The position numbers were made by a program, and so were the translations under genes. Source: Terriglobia bacterium (lineage in GTDB: Bacteria > Acidobacteriota > Terriglobia > Bryobacterales > Bryobacteraceae). From it: a stretch of 46,061 nucleotides of DNA. Where the stretch lies: contig JAIQFL010000043.1 of the NCBI GenBank assembly GCA_020073365.1, positions 1-46,061 of the forward strand, given 5' to 3'. Shown here piece after piece: positions 33,149 to 42,330 of the stretch. The notes under the pieces were generated by a model. That model was not told the origin of the DNA, did no database searches, and worked only from the letters and a program-made list of their open reading frames with translations. Position 1 is the stretch's first letter; each line of letters starts with the position of its first letter.

Positions 33149-34506
33149 TCAAAGGCCTCGGCCTGATGGACTCCACCACCCTGGTGATGGGCTCGATGAT
33201 CGGCTCCGGCGTGTTCATCGTGGCGGCCGATATTTCGCGGCAGGTCGAGTCGCCGGGGCTGATGATCCTGACCTGGCTGATCACGGCAGCCCTCACCCTC
33301 ACGGCCGCGCTGAGCTACGGCGAACTGGCCGCCGCGATGCCGCACGCCGGCGGCCAGTACGTGTATCTTCGCGAAGCGTTCGGACCCATGTACGGCTTCC
33401 TCTACGGCTGGACCCTGTTCATGGTGATACAGACCGGCACCATCGCGGCGGTGGCGGTGGCCTTCGCCAAGTACACCGGTGTCTTCCTGCCGTGGATTTC
33501 CGCGCAGAACTATCTTCTGGGCAGCGGGAAGATCGGGATCACCACCCAGCAACTGCTGGCCATCCTCATGATCGTGTCGCTCACCTGGTCGAACACGCGC
33601 GGCATTCGCACCGGAGCCGTGGTGCAGAACGTGTTCACCATCGCCAAGATCGCGGCGCTGGTGGGGTTGGTGGGTTTCGGATTCCTGGTGGGGCGCAACG
33701 CCCAGGCCGTGGCCAGCAACTTCACCGGTTTCTGGCGCAACTCTAGCTGGAGCTTTGAGACCGTGCGGCTGGTGGGCGCGGCCATGGTGGGATCGCTGTT
33801 TTCTTCGGATGCGTGGAACAACGTCACCTTCACTGCCGGCGAGGTGCGCAACCCCAGGCGCAACCTGCCGCTGTCGCTGGGGTTGGGTGTGCTGATCGTT
33901 TCGGCGCTCTACATTGCCTCGCAGTTCGTTTACCTGAACGTGCTGACGTTCCCCGAAATCCAGCATGCCGACCAGGATCGCGTGGCCACCGCCGCGGCTT
34001 TGAAGATGCTTGGACCGATTGCCGTCCAGGTCATGGCCGCCGCCATCATGATCTCGACCTTCGGATGCACCAACGGCCTGGTGCTTTCGGGAGCGCGGGT
34101 CTATTATGCGATGGCCAAAGACAAGCTGTTCTTCCGCCGGGCGGGCGCACTCGATCCGGTTCACCACGCGCCGGTTTTTTCGCTGGGCGTACAGTGCATC
34201 TGGGCAGTTCTGCTCACCTTGAGCGGCAGCTACAATGACCTTCTCGATTATGTTATCTTTGCCGTACTGCTCTTCTACATTCTGACAATCGCGGGCCTGT
34301 TCGTGCTTCGCCGCACACAGCCCAATTTGGACCGGCCTTACAAGGCCTTTGGATACCCGGTGCTGCCAGCGGCGTATATGGCGGCGGCGGGCCTGATTGA
34401 GATTTTGCTGTTGCTGTACAAGCCGAACTACACGTGGCCGGGGCTCATCATTGTTCTGCTGGGCCTGCCCGTTTACTTCATCTGGCGGGGGAAAGCGACC
34501 GTATGA
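33121..34506 (+). CDS. APC superfamily amino acid permease
   Basis: 461 residues, about 12 transmembrane segments. Start ATG 33121 inside thiE; the frame is open further upstream but the normal APC N-terminus begins with MDSTTLVMGSMIGSGVFIVA. The substrate-binding GSG motif (MIGSGVF) in TM1, PHAGGQYVYLREAFGP in TM3 region, and DRPYKAFGYPVLPA near the C-terminus are typical. The substrate is not decided by sequence. It is followed 25 nt downstream by a second APC permease, giving thiE plus two permeases as one unit. Confidence 0.9.
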   Translation: MATTRENGLVKGLGLMDSTTLVMGSMIGSGVFIVAADISRQVESPGLMILTWLITAALTLTAALSYGELAAAMPHAGGQYVYLREAFGPMYGFLYGWTLFMVIQTGTIAAVAVAFAKYTGVFLPWISAQNYLLGSGKIGITTQQLLAILMIVSLTWSNTRGIRTGAVVQNVFTIAKIAALVGLVGFGFLVGRNAQAVASNFTGFWRNSSWSFETVRLVGAAMVGSLFSSDAWNNVTFTAGEVRNPRRNLPLSLGLGVLIVSALYIASQFVYLNVLTFPEIQHADQDRVATAAALKMLGPIAVQVMAAAIMISTFGCTNGLVLSGARVYYAMAKDKLFFRRAGALDPVHHAPVFSLGVQCIWAVLLTLSGSYNDLLDYVIFAVLLFYILTIAGLFVLRRTQPNLDRPYKAFGYPVLPAAYMAAAGLIEILLLLYKPNYTWPGLIIVLLGLPVYFIWRGKATV

Positions 34507-34531
34507 GCATAGACCTGAAAGGGAAATCGAT

Positions 34532-35989
34532 ATGAGCCTGTTTGCGACCAAATCCGTCGACCGTATCATGTCCGAATCGGCGGGCGGCGAGCACCATTTA
34601 AGGCGTACCCTGGGCCCCACCCAACTCATTGCACTGGGCATCGGCGCCATCATCGGCGCGGGGCTGTTTTCCTTGACGGGGGTTGCGGCGGCGCAGAATT
34701 CCGGCCCGGCGGTGGCCCTCTCGATGGTGATCGCCGCCATCGGCTGCGCGTTTGCGGGGCTGTGCTACAGCGAATTCTCCTGCATGATCCCGGTGGCCGG
34801 TAGCGCGTACACCTACGCGTACACCACGCTGGGCGAATGGATCGCGTGGATCATCGGGTGGGACCTGGTGCTGGAGTACGCGGTGGGCTCCTCCACCGTT
34901 TCCATCAGTTGGTCGGGATATGTGGTTTCGCTCCTCCACACCTTTGGCATCGAACTGCCCGCCCAGTGGATAGCCGGCCCGTTCGAGCAGGTGGCGCTTC
35001 CGGATGGCAGGATGGCGCAAGGCTACGCGAATATCCCGGCGGTGATCGTGGTCTTCCTGATCTCGATGCTGCTCATGCTAGGGATCAAGGAATCGGCGCG
35101 CACCAACGCGGTGATCGTGGTGATAAAACTGGCGGTTGTGCTGGTCTTCATCGGAGTCGGCTGGTCGTTCATCAACCCGGCTAACTACAAACCGTTCATT
35201 CCGGACAACACCGGCGAGTTCGGCCACTTCGGCTTCAGCGGCCTCATGATGGGCGCGGGCACAATCTTCTTCGCCTACATCGGCTTCGATGCCGTCTCGA
35301 CGGCGGCGCAGGAATGTAAGAACCCGCAGAAAGACATGCCCATCGGCATCATCGGCTCGCTGTGCGTCTGCACGGTGCTTTACATCCTCTTCGCCCTGGT
35401 GCTCACCGGAATGGTCCCCTACACGCAACTCGGGGTGTCGGCGCCGGTAGCGCTGGCCATCGACAAGACGCCTTACGTGTGGATGAACAACCTGGTGAAG
35501 TTTGGGATTATCTGCGGTTTCACTTCGGTGATCCTGGTGATGCTGCTGGGCCAGTCGCGCGTGTTTTACTCGATGTCGCGCGACGGCCTGGTGCCCAAGA
35601 TCTTCTCCGACATCCACCCGAAATTCCAGACGCCGTGGCGCTCGAACATGCTGTTCTTCTTCTTCGTCGCGCCCTTCTCGGCGTTCCTACCCCTGAGCGT
35701 AGTGGGCCACATGACCAGCATCGGGACTCTGTTTGCATTCGTGATCGTCTGCGCCGGCGTGTGGGTGATGCGCGTGAAGAATCCCAATCAGCCGCGGCCT
35801 TTCAAGACGCCGCTAGTCCCGCTGGTGCCAATCCTGGGAATCGCCGTCAATTTTGCGCTGATGTACTCGCTGGGCTGGTCGAACTGGTTACGCCTGGTGG
35901 TCTGGCTGGTGATCGGGCAGGCGGTTTACTTTGGATACGGGCGCGCCCATAGCCATCTGCGGGTGGGCGGCCACACGGTCAGCAAGTAG
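34532..35989 (+). CDS. APC superfamily amino acid permease (cationic amino acid transporter-type)
   Basis: 485 residues from ATG 34532 with GAAAGGGAAA upstream; about 12-14 helices. N-terminus LRRTLGPTQLIALGIGAIIG contains the GAIIGAG.F substrate motif; FAYIGFDAVSTAAQECKNPQ is the TM6-7 stretch of YfnA/CAT-type transporters; GQSRVFYSMSRDGLVPK follows in TM8 region and MRVKNPNQPRPFKTPLVPLV near the end. It differs strongly from the preceding permease. The alpha/beta hydrolase starts 11 nt after its stop. Confidence 0.92.
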   Translation: MSLFATKSVDRIMSESAGGEHHLRRTLGPTQLIALGIGAIIGAGLFSLTGVAAAQNSGPAVALSMVIAAIGCAFAGLCYSEFSCMIPVAGSAYTYAYTTLGEWIAWIIGWDLVLEYAVGSSTVSISWSGYVVSLLHTFGIELPAQWIAGPFEQVALPDGRMAQGYANIPAVIVVFLISMLLMLGIKESARTNAVIVVIKLAVVLVFIGVGWSFINPANYKPFIPDNTGEFGHFGFSGLMMGAGTIFFAYIGFDAVSTAAQECKNPQKDMPIGIIGSLCVCTVLYILFALVLTGMVPYTQLGVSAPVALAIDKTPYVWMNNLVKFGIICGFTSVILVMLLGQSRVFYSMSRDGLVPKIFSDIHPKFQTPWRSNMLFFFFVAPFSAFLPLSVVGHMTSIGTLFAFVIVCAGVWVMRVKNPNQPRPFKTPLVPLVPILGIAVNFALMYSLGWSNWLRLVVWLVIGQAVYFGYGRAHSHLRVGGHTVSK

Positions 35990-35999
35990 GGGCCGACAG

Positions 36000-36842
36000 A
36001 TGCGGTGGCTGCCGGCTTTTGTCGTGGTGGTATCCGCGGCCCACGGGCAGCAGGCGCAGAACCCTTCGCCCATGGTGGAGCACACCCGGGCGCACCAGCG
36101 CCTGCGGGAAGAGACTCCGCCGGGGCGGCGCGTGAAACTGGATCTCGGCACGCTGTTCCTGCCGGCCGGCTTGGAGCCGCGGAGTGGCGCGCCGGTCCTG
36201 TTCTTCTTTCATGGCGGGACGTGGCTGCCGGAGGTGGCTGGCGCGCAAGACCGCATCGCGGTGGTCGGCATTCAGGCAGGCGCGGGCTCCGGATCATACG
36301 CCCGCTTGTTCGACGACCCCAAGCGCTTTCTGAGCCTGCTGGAGGATGCCGAGTCGAAGGCGGGAGTCCGCTTTGGCAGCGTGATGCTGGGCGGTTGGAG
36401 CGCGGGGTGTGGCGCCGTACGCCAGATTCTGAAGACGCCCGAGTCTTACGCGCGGGTCTCCGCGGTGCTCCTGATCGACGGAATGCATACGGACTACGTG
36501 GACGGCAAGCCGGGACCGCTGGAGTCCAAGCTCGATCCCGGCAATCTACAGATATGGGTGCAACTGGGGCGCGACGCCATCGCGGGGCGCAAACGCGTGA
36601 TGGTGACCCATTCCGAGATATTTCCGGGGACCTATGCCAGCACCACGGAGACGGCCGATTATCTGGTGGCGCAGCTCGGCGTGAGGCTCCGCGCGGTGCT
36701 GAAATGGGGGCCCATGGGATCGCAGCAGCTCAGCGAGGCAGTCGCCGGCAAGTTCCGCTTGCTAGGGTTCGCGGGAAACTCCGCGCCAGACCATGTGGAC
36801 CAGTTACACGCGCTGCCGCAGTTTCTCAAATGGCTGCGGTAG
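36000..36842 (+). CDS. Secreted alpha/beta hydrolase
   Basis: 280 residues from ATG 36000 (AGGGG upstream). Signal peptide MRWLPAFVVVVSAAHGQQ. VLFFFHGGTW forms the oxyanion strand, MLGGWSAGCGAV carries the nucleophile Ser in GWSAG, with candidate Asp (LLIDGMHTDY) and a C-terminal His (DQLHALPQFL). Overall an esterase-like enzyme; substrate unknown. Its 3' end overlaps the convergent GAF-PAS gene by 17 nt. Confidence 0.78.
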   Translation: MRWLPAFVVVVSAAHGQQAQNPSPMVEHTRAHQRLREETPPGRRVKLDLGTLFLPAGLEPRSGAPVLFFFHGGTWLPEVAGAQDRIAVVGIQAGAGSGSYARLFDDPKRFLSLLEDAESKAGVRFGSVMLGGWSAGCGAVRQILKTPESYARVSAVLLIDGMHTDYVDGKPGPLESKLDPGNLQIWVQLGRDAIAGRKRVMVTHSEIFPGTYASTTETADYLVAQLGVRLRAVLKWGPMGSQQLSEAVAGKFRLLGFAGNSAPDHVDQLHALPQFLKWLR

Positions 36843-38124
36843 CCAGTTGACCGCAGGCGCAGCGGATAACTTCCTCGGTTGACCTTACGAACCGGTTTGC
36901 CTCTGAGACCGTGGCCACCAGAGCGATCAGCTCGCCGGGTGTCGAGACGATGGGTGTAATGATCCACGAGAATTCCATCGGCTCCCCTTCCAGCGACCCG
37001 CCGGTAGTCCGCAGCCGGACCACGGTTCGGCTGGAAGCGGCCCGCTCAATGGCGTCACGGATGGCCGCCGCCCCCTGGTGCGCCGCGGTACAAGCTTCCC
37101 AAATGAAAAGGCCCAGCATTTGCTGCGGGTCGCGGCCCGAGGTTCGCTGGCAAATCGGATTCATCTGCTCTATTTTGCCTTGGGGATCGAGCACGGGATA
37201 GAAGAGACCGGCGGCATGGGCCACTGCCGAAGTGCAGAGAGCCTGCTTCTGCACCGCGAGGATGGCGTTGTGGTAGTCCGTGATGTCGACCAGAGTGCCC
37301 ACAAATCCAGTAAAAGTGCCGTCGTCCAGAAATCTGGGGACTCTCCGCCCCAGCATCCAGCGGTAGACGCCGTCGTGCCGGCGCATCGGGTACTCGACGG
37401 TGAAGGCCTCGCGAGCCTCAAAAGCCCGCCAGTACTTCTCATAAGCGATCTCTCGATAGTCGGGATGAATGCAGTCGGCCCAACCGTCCCCCAGTTCCTC
37501 TTCCAGGCTTCGCCCGGTGAAGTTCAACCACGTCTTGTTGACAAAGGCACAGGAGCCATCCACGCCGCCATAGATGATCTTCACGGGAGCGGTGTTGGCG
37601 ATGGCTCGGAAACGTCTCTCGGTTTCGCGCAAGGCCGACTCCGCCTCCAGCGCATGTGACGCGATCATGCGCAACTCCATCTTTCCAGCCAGCATGCGCG
37701 CCAGTTCGGAAAGCGCCCGCGTGTCCTTCTCGGCGAAGTGGGGCCTTGGTTCGCGGTCCGCAATCACGAGCACGCCGAGAGATACTCCGCTGCTGGTGAG
37801 CAAGGGAGCCGACGCCGCAAACCGAAGGTCCCCGAAACTAGTGCCGTCGGGAAGCCCGAGCGCAGCATCCTGCACCACCGCGGGCGTCTCAATCACCGCG
37901 GACAACGGGTACGTCTTCAGGAGACTCCAATACTCGCTGCCCGATCCGATGCGAGTTACCACCTGCGTGGCGTGGTCCACCAGCGCCATGTAGGCCACCG
38001 GCACCCGGAACAGGTGCTCGACCAGGGTGGTCATGCGCAGCAGGTCCGGGCGCTCCGGAATGTCCAGGATGTTCTCGAGGTGCGAGGTGCACTCCCCGAA
38101 GCATGAAACTGTTGTTGGCAACAT
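36826..38124 (-). CDS. GAF-PAS-PAS sensory protein without output domain
   Basis: 432 residues. GAF domain (about 15-165: RVPVAYMALVDHATQVVTRI, APLLTSSGVSLGVLVIADRE), short coiled-coil linker, PAS domain with PAC (about 170-295: FVNKTWLNFTGRSLEEELGD, EYPMRRHDGVYRWMLGRRVP, TDYHNAI) and a second PAS (about 310-420: FYPVLDPQGKIEQMNPICQR). No kinase, GGDEF, EAL or DNA-binding part follows. It probably works by protein-protein contact, with the divergently transcribed degenerate-GGDEF protein as a candidate partner. ATG 38122-38124 has GGAG 8 nt upstream. Confidence 0.85.
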   Translation of the reverse strand: MLPTTVSCFGECTSHLENILDIPERPDLLRMTTLVEHLFRVPVAYMALVDHATQVVTRIGSGSEYWSLLKTYPLSAVIETPAVVQDAALGLPDGTSFGDLRFAASAPLLTSSGVSLGVLVIADREPRPHFAEKDTRALSELARMLAGKMELRMIASHALEAESALRETERRFRAIANTAPVKIIYGGVDGSCAFVNKTWLNFTGRSLEEELGDGWADCIHPDYREIAYEKYWRAFEAREAFTVEYPMRRHDGVYRWMLGRRVPRFLDDGTFTGFVGTLVDITDYHNAILAVQKQALCTSAVAHAAGLFYPVLDPQGKIEQMNPICQRTSGRDPQQMLGLFIWEACTAAHQGAAAIRDAIERAASSRTVVRLRTTGGSLEGEPMEFSWIITPIVSTPGELIALVATVSEANRFVRSTEEVIRCACGQLATAAI

Positions 38125-38221
38125 ATCTTCTGCTCCATCTCATCGGCAGGATGTGGGGTGAACTTCAGCGGGACTCTAACGGATTTTCTGGAAAACGCCG
38201 ATAAGTTACCTTGGAAGTGCT

Positions 38222-39247
38222 GTGATCTCGATAAAGAAGTTCCTGGCCTCTAACGAAGCGGAAGAATCGCTGATGCACATGGTGAAGCTCTTGCTTCAAG
38301 GCATGGCTGAGCACTCCGTAGAAGGCGATCCCGAGGAATACACGCGCTTTCGCGGAAGCATCGACCAGGTCATGCGCCAGCTCGATGAAGAGATCTCGAC
38401 CGCGGAACTCCTGGTCCTTTCGGGTTCGGCCCTCAAATCGTTTGAGGACTACAATCAACGCACCAATACGTACCTGCGCCTGCAGAGTACGGAATTCCAG
38501 GCGATGGTGAAAATGCTGACCTCGACGGTCAGCGCCATCACCGCGGCGGGCGATACGAGCGTACGCCAATTGCAGGAAATCGAGAAACAGGTGGAAGCCG
38601 CGACCGAGATCGAAGACGTCCGGCAAATCCGAGGCAGACTATCCGAGTGTCTGGACGGGATCCGGCGCGAAACCGAGCGCCAGCGTGTTGAAATTGCCCG
38701 CACCGCGCAGGAGTTGAATCGAGGACTGGAATCCGCAAAGGCCGGATCTGCAGCCGGAGCTCCAACCGAAGTTCCAGCCGGTCCTCCGCCTGCCCCCACC
38801 GACCCGGTGACCGGGTTGCCGCCCCGGAAGGCCGCGGAAGAAGTGCTTGCCCGAGCCTGTCAGGACGATACACCGGCGTATGCACTGGCCGTGGCGGTCG
38901 ATCGCATCCAGATTTTGAACACGCGATTCGGTTACGAGGTCGGCGACGAAATCCTGCGCTACTTTGCGGGCTTTCTGAAGCGCCAGTTGCCCTCCACAGA
39001 CCTGCTATTCCGCTGGACCGGTCCGATCCTGATCGCGCTCCTGTCCCGGCCGAGCAGTCTCGCGAGGGTCCGGGACGAAATCGGCCACATGATGGAGTTT
39101 AAGTACCAGCACACCGTTCGCACGGTATCCCGGGCCATCCTCCTGCCGATTTCGACGCGCTGGGCAGTGTTCCCCATGATGGCATCTCCGCGCATGCTCA
39201 TCCAAAAGATCGACGACTTCTGCAGCTTCCAAGGCTCGCGCGACTAG
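38222..39247 (+). CDS. Degenerate GGDEF-fold protein with helical N-terminus
   Basis: 341 residues from GTG 38222 (GGAAG upstream). Residues 1-170 are helical/coiled coil (ESLMHMVKLLLQGMAEHSVE, LQEIEKQVEAATEIEDVRQI); then a Pro-rich linker and a GGDEF-like domain with DPVTGLPPRKAAEE, ALAVAVDRIQILNTRFGYEV, GDEILRYFAGFLKRQLP and LFRWTGPILIALL. In active cyclases the last motif is R.GGDEF..L; here it reads WTGPILIALL, so the catalytic site is gone, and no EAL follows. It is thus a probable non-cyclase effector or scaffold. Divergent from the GAF-PAS gene by 97 nt. Its TAG overlaps the reverse TAG of the adjacent remnant in CTAG. Confidence 0.85.
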   Translation: MISIKKFLASNEAEESLMHMVKLLLQGMAEHSVEGDPEEYTRFRGSIDQVMRQLDEEISTAELLVLSGSALKSFEDYNQRTNTYLRLQSTEFQAMVKMLTSTVSAITAAGDTSVRQLQEIEKQVEAATEIEDVRQIRGRLSECLDGIRRETERQRVEIARTAQELNRGLESAKAGSAAGAPTEVPAGPPPAPTDPVTGLPPRKAAEEVLARACQDDTPAYALAVAVDRIQILNTRFGYEVGDEILRYFAGFLKRQLPSTDLLFRWTGPILIALLSRPSSLARVRDEIGHMMEFKYQHTVRTVSRAILLPISTRWAVFPMMASPRMLIQKIDDFCSFQGSRD

Positions 39248-39589
39248 GCGGTACACGGCTTGAGTTTTTTTCGAAACTGGACCGCCGCTCTTGGCAGTTG
39301 GTTCAGGGCCGCGAGCGTGTCGCGGAGCATGGCGTGGCGGTGCAAGCTGCCAGCCGGCTGGTCCAGCGCCCAAAGGGCTTCCGCATAATCAGTATCGAGC
39401 TCGAAGAGTTGTTGAAGAAGCCGTTGTGGGATCTCGCCAGACTGATAAACTCATGCGGTCGAGTGTGCGAAACAAAGCCAGCAGGTCCAGTCGGACGGCT
39501 TCCAGGCGCGGACGGAGGTCGCCGGGGATTGGCGACGGTGAGCGATGGGCCACGGTACGTGCGTTCCGCATGCCCCGAGCATCGCTCAC
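39244..39589 (-). pseudogene. Small helical protein of unknown function, frameshifted
   Basis: The minus strand reads DLRPRLEAVRLDLLALFRTL, DRMSLS, then a frameshift, then EIPQRLLQQLFELDTDYAEA and LWALDQPAGSLHRHAMLRDT, LAALNQLPRAAVQFRKKLKP before TAG. The two frames join into one all-helical protein I recall as a small hypothetical in Acidobacteriota, often beside mobile elements. The frameshift is near the SLS/EIPQ boundary (about 39440-39455). No function assigned. Confidence 0.5.
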
Positions 39590-39694
39590 CGTCCCCGCCA
39601 GATCAAGATCGATTGGTGAGTCTGTGACGCTACACGAACCCCCAGCGACGAGGTGAGTCCGGGGAAATCTGGGGGGGCGAGAGAAGGGAACTGC

Positions 39695-40188
39695 TTAGGC
39701 TACAGAGACCATCACCAACCGATCGAGTAACGCCCAGTTGTCGTTCAACAATAGCAGACGCAACGCCGCCAGGGTATACGGCGCAACGACCGCCAGCAGC
39801 GCTAACCGTCGTGCCAGCGAACCGCTGATGCGCCCCGGTTCCACTCCCAGCAGATCCAGCAAGGGCCGGCGCTGCTTCTTATCTTACAGACCGGGCACCG
39901 ATAGCGCGCTACTGCGGCGTATAACCGTCCAAAGCTGGCCAGCCAGTGAACCGCCTCCGTGTCATGGCGCTTCATGGGCTGACCACACCGGGGACAAACG
40001 GGCGTCTGTTCGCGCACCGAGTCGGCCACGGCATTCACCTTGTCTTGTAGCGCTGCCAACATGCGTGGCCGGTACTCGTTTTCTACTTCGCGCTCCAGTT
40101 CTATGAACCGTGGGGCTCTCCCCAAGGGGGGACGTTGCGGGGCCGCCGGTGGTGCGGACGGGGTACGCGCTGGAAGCTGTTTGGCCAA
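39695..40188 (-). pseudogene. ISKra4-type transposase N-terminal remnant
   Basis: On the minus strand: FIELEREVENEYRPRMLAAL, then VCPRCGQPMKRHDTEAVHWL, RLYAAVARYRCPVCK (two CxxC zinc-ribbon pairs), a frameshift near 39875, then LLDLLGVEPGRISGSLARRL and ALLAVVAPYTLAALRLLLLN before TAA at 39695-39697. The zinc ribbon followed by RPLLDLLG.EPGR is how I recognise ISKra4-like transposases in this group. The catalytic core is lacking. Confidence 0.55.
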
Positions 40189-40673
40189 GTGTCACCAGCC
40201 CTTCCGTGGCGGACCGCTGCCAAGCCATGCCGGGGTGCTCGGCAGCGCCATTCACCGACGCGTTGGTTGAGCCAACGACCCGCTTGGCGATGTTCGGCCA
40301 CGTACTTTGATAAAACAGAAACCAGCATAACTGTCTTGAGCCCAAAAGTTCGGCACAATTGATCAAGCCTATCCTCGCCGAGCTGCGCGGCTTTGTGCTG
40401 GACGACTTGAACGCCACCACATGCACCGCACAAGGCTGTGAACGCCTCGACGAAATCATGCTGACCTAAGTCTTAAGTACCGTTAGAAAATACGGCGCGC
40501 GTCACGTCTGATGACGCATCAAACAGTTCAGACAGCCCGCACTTTCGTCCAGCCCTCATTTGACTCGCAGTTGATCTTCAGCAACGTCCCACTCGACCTG
40601 GCAACCTCTCCAGGAAGCGGCCGGAGTGCCGAACTCCAACCGCGGCTGCCGGGCGCGCCTCTCGGCTGGTAAG
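40189..40673. other. Non-coding debris
   Basis: No recognisable gene on either strand. Frames on the minus strand from 40459 give only low-complexity or basic translations. It probably belongs to the same decayed mobile region as the ISKra4 remnant. Confidence 0.3.
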
Positions 40674-41240
40674 CTCGTGAGCCGCATCATCAGGCGACGC
40701 GACCGGCTTCCCACGTGGGTCCGTTAACGCGAAATCCCGCCTCTGTCGTCTTCCCTCCGCGTGATCGCGCGATTGGCCCGGCGCGCCTGACGAGCGAGGC
40801 GTTGGACCGCGGCACAGGGCAGCGCCAGGGCCCGGCAGTCAGTGGACGGGACTGGAGAGAGTCATGAGATCCTCCATTCTCGTGGGGGTCGCGCGCCGCG
40901 CCGACGTCAACGCGCTCGCGGCGCCGCGAAGCGCCCGCGCATGGGACGCGCCGAATTGCAACCGCCTGCCGGCGCCTCTCGGCAGCGAAGACGGCGCGGC
41001 AGTCGATTCCGTCGCGCGATCGCACGATTGGCCGGCGCGCCAACGCTCGTGACCCGCGGCAACGGACGGGGCCCGACCCGTCCGACGAGAGACCGCCGGG
41101 CATCTCCGCTCCGGCGTCTTTCCTCTGCGTGGGATCGCGCGATGGCCCGCCGCGCCTCGGAGACGTCCAACGCGCTCGCGGCGCCGGGAAGCGCCCGCCG
41201 GAAGCCTGCTGCCTGCGGCCGCGTAGCGCTCTTACGCTTG
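40674..41240 (+). repeat. GC-rich dispersed repeat family, copies 1 and 2
   Basis: The unit begins CTCGTGAGCCGC (40674) and again CTCGTGACCCGC (41046), a period of 372 nt; the second copy is truncated. Shared blocks: CCGCGTGATCGCGCGATTGG (about 40755; 41125 in altered form) and CGACGTCAACGCGCTCGCGG (40897; as CGTCCAACGCGCTCGCGG at 41162) followed by CGCCG.GAAGCGCCCGC. No ORF is conserved between copies. It ends about 50 nt before the NIPSNAP gene. Confidence 0.7.
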
Positions 41241-41289
41241 CGCCCGCCCCGTGAAGCGATATACCGTACGGATTCGACAAGGAGATCCC

Positions 41290-42063
41290 ATGGACCGCCG
41301 TTCGTTTCTCATTCCCGCGGCAGGTGCGTGCCTGCTTCCAGAGGCCGCGCAATCGCAGGAAGCGGGCCGCAAAACCCGCCTGTACCGCATCGACTATTTC
41401 TACTACCGCCAGGGCGGCCAGGCCGCTCGGCTCAACCAATTCTTCTCTTCGCAGGCGCCGCTGCTGGCCAAGCATACCCGCGCCTTGGGATTTTTCAACG
41501 CAGTGTTCGCGCCGCGCCTGCAGACCTTGATGGTCTTGAGCGGCTTCGAGAGTATGGATGGGATGATGTCCGCCGCTTCCCAGGTGGAAGCCGATACCGG
41601 ATATCAGAAAGCATTCGAGCAACTGGAAAGCGGGAGCGAACAGCCTTTCGACAGCAGCCAGCGCCTGCTGCTGGCCGCCACCGACTTCTCACCCGAAGTG
41701 GTCCTTTTGCCGGAGAAGCCCAAGTCGCCGCGGTATTTCGAACTGCGCGTCTACCACTCCCCGACTCTGCGTCAGTTGCACCTGCTGCACGAGCGCTTCG
41801 CTGGCGCGGAAGTCAAGATATTCCACCGCTCGGGCATCCATCCCATTCTCTACGCCGACACCATTGTCGGTCCCGATCTGCCGAACCTCACCTACCTCAT
41901 GCCGTTCGCCACGCTCTCGGACCGGGAGAAAGCCTGGGATGCCTTCGCCGCCGACCCCGAATGGGTCAAAGTGCGGGCCGAATCCGTCGCCCGGGGCGGC
42001 CAGATCGTGGACAATAATAATCTCTCGCTTTGGCGTGCCGCACCATATTCGCCGATTCAATGA
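41290..42063 (+). CDS. Secreted NIPSNAP-family protein (two NIPSNAP domains)
   Basis: 257 residues from ATG 41290 with AAGGAG upstream (an earlier ATG at 41251 lacks an RBS). Twin-arginine-like start MDRRSFLIPAAGACLLPEAA. Two ferredoxin-like dimeric alpha/beta-barrel modules: YRIDYFYYRQGGQAARLNQF .. LGFFNAVFAPRLQTLMVLSG and YFELRVYHSPTLRQLHLLHE .. NLTYLMPFATLSDREKAWDA .. DPEWVKVRAES, with W in DPEW typical. NIPSNAP proteins are found widely in Acidobacteriota; function unknown. It is flanked on both sides by copies of the repeat family. Confidence 0.82.
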   Translation: MDRRSFLIPAAGACLLPEAAQSQEAGRKTRLYRIDYFYYRQGGQAARLNQFFSSQAPLLAKHTRALGFFNAVFAPRLQTLMVLSGFESMDGMMSAASQVEADTGYQKAFEQLESGSEQPFDSSQRLLLAATDFSPEVVLLPEKPKSPRYFELRVYHSPTLRQLHLLHERFAGAEVKIFHRSGIHPILYADTIVGPDLPNLTYLMPFATLSDREKAWDAFAADPEWVKVRAESVARGGQIVDNNNLSLWRAAPYSPIQ

Positions 42064-42119
42064 CGGGAGGAGTGGTGCGATGCTGGCGGAACTCCGAACA
42101 ACCTCAACAACCATCGTTT

Positions 42120-42330
42120 CGGGATGCGGTCCGGGCTTCGCGACTCCGTCGCCTTCCCCTGCGGATCGTGCGAGGGCACGCGGCGCCCGCCGACGCCAAA
42201 AGGCTCTCGGCATCGGGAAGCGTCCACGCCTGGAGTGCGAGGAACCGAATCCGTCACTGCCGGCGGCCGCCGACTTCCGGGCATCGCGGTCGCGCGCCCT
42301 CAGTTTTGGCGGTCTTTGGGTAACAGTGAC
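42120..42330 (+). repeat. GC-rich dispersed repeat family, diverged copy 3
   Basis: The blocks appear in family order but diverged: TCCGTCGCCTTCCCCTGCGG, CGCCCGCCGACGCC, TCGGGAAGCGTCCACGCCTG, GAGTGCGAGGAACCGAATCC, CACTGCCGGCGGCCGCCGA. The GAGGAACCGAA block also occurs in the copy at 45843-46061. It lies directly after the NIPSNAP stop. Confidence 0.5.

Noticed and set aside
33145..34740. 531-codon minus-strand frame antisense to the first APC permease
   Set aside because: Low-complexity His/Gly/Arg translation; shadow of the permease gene.
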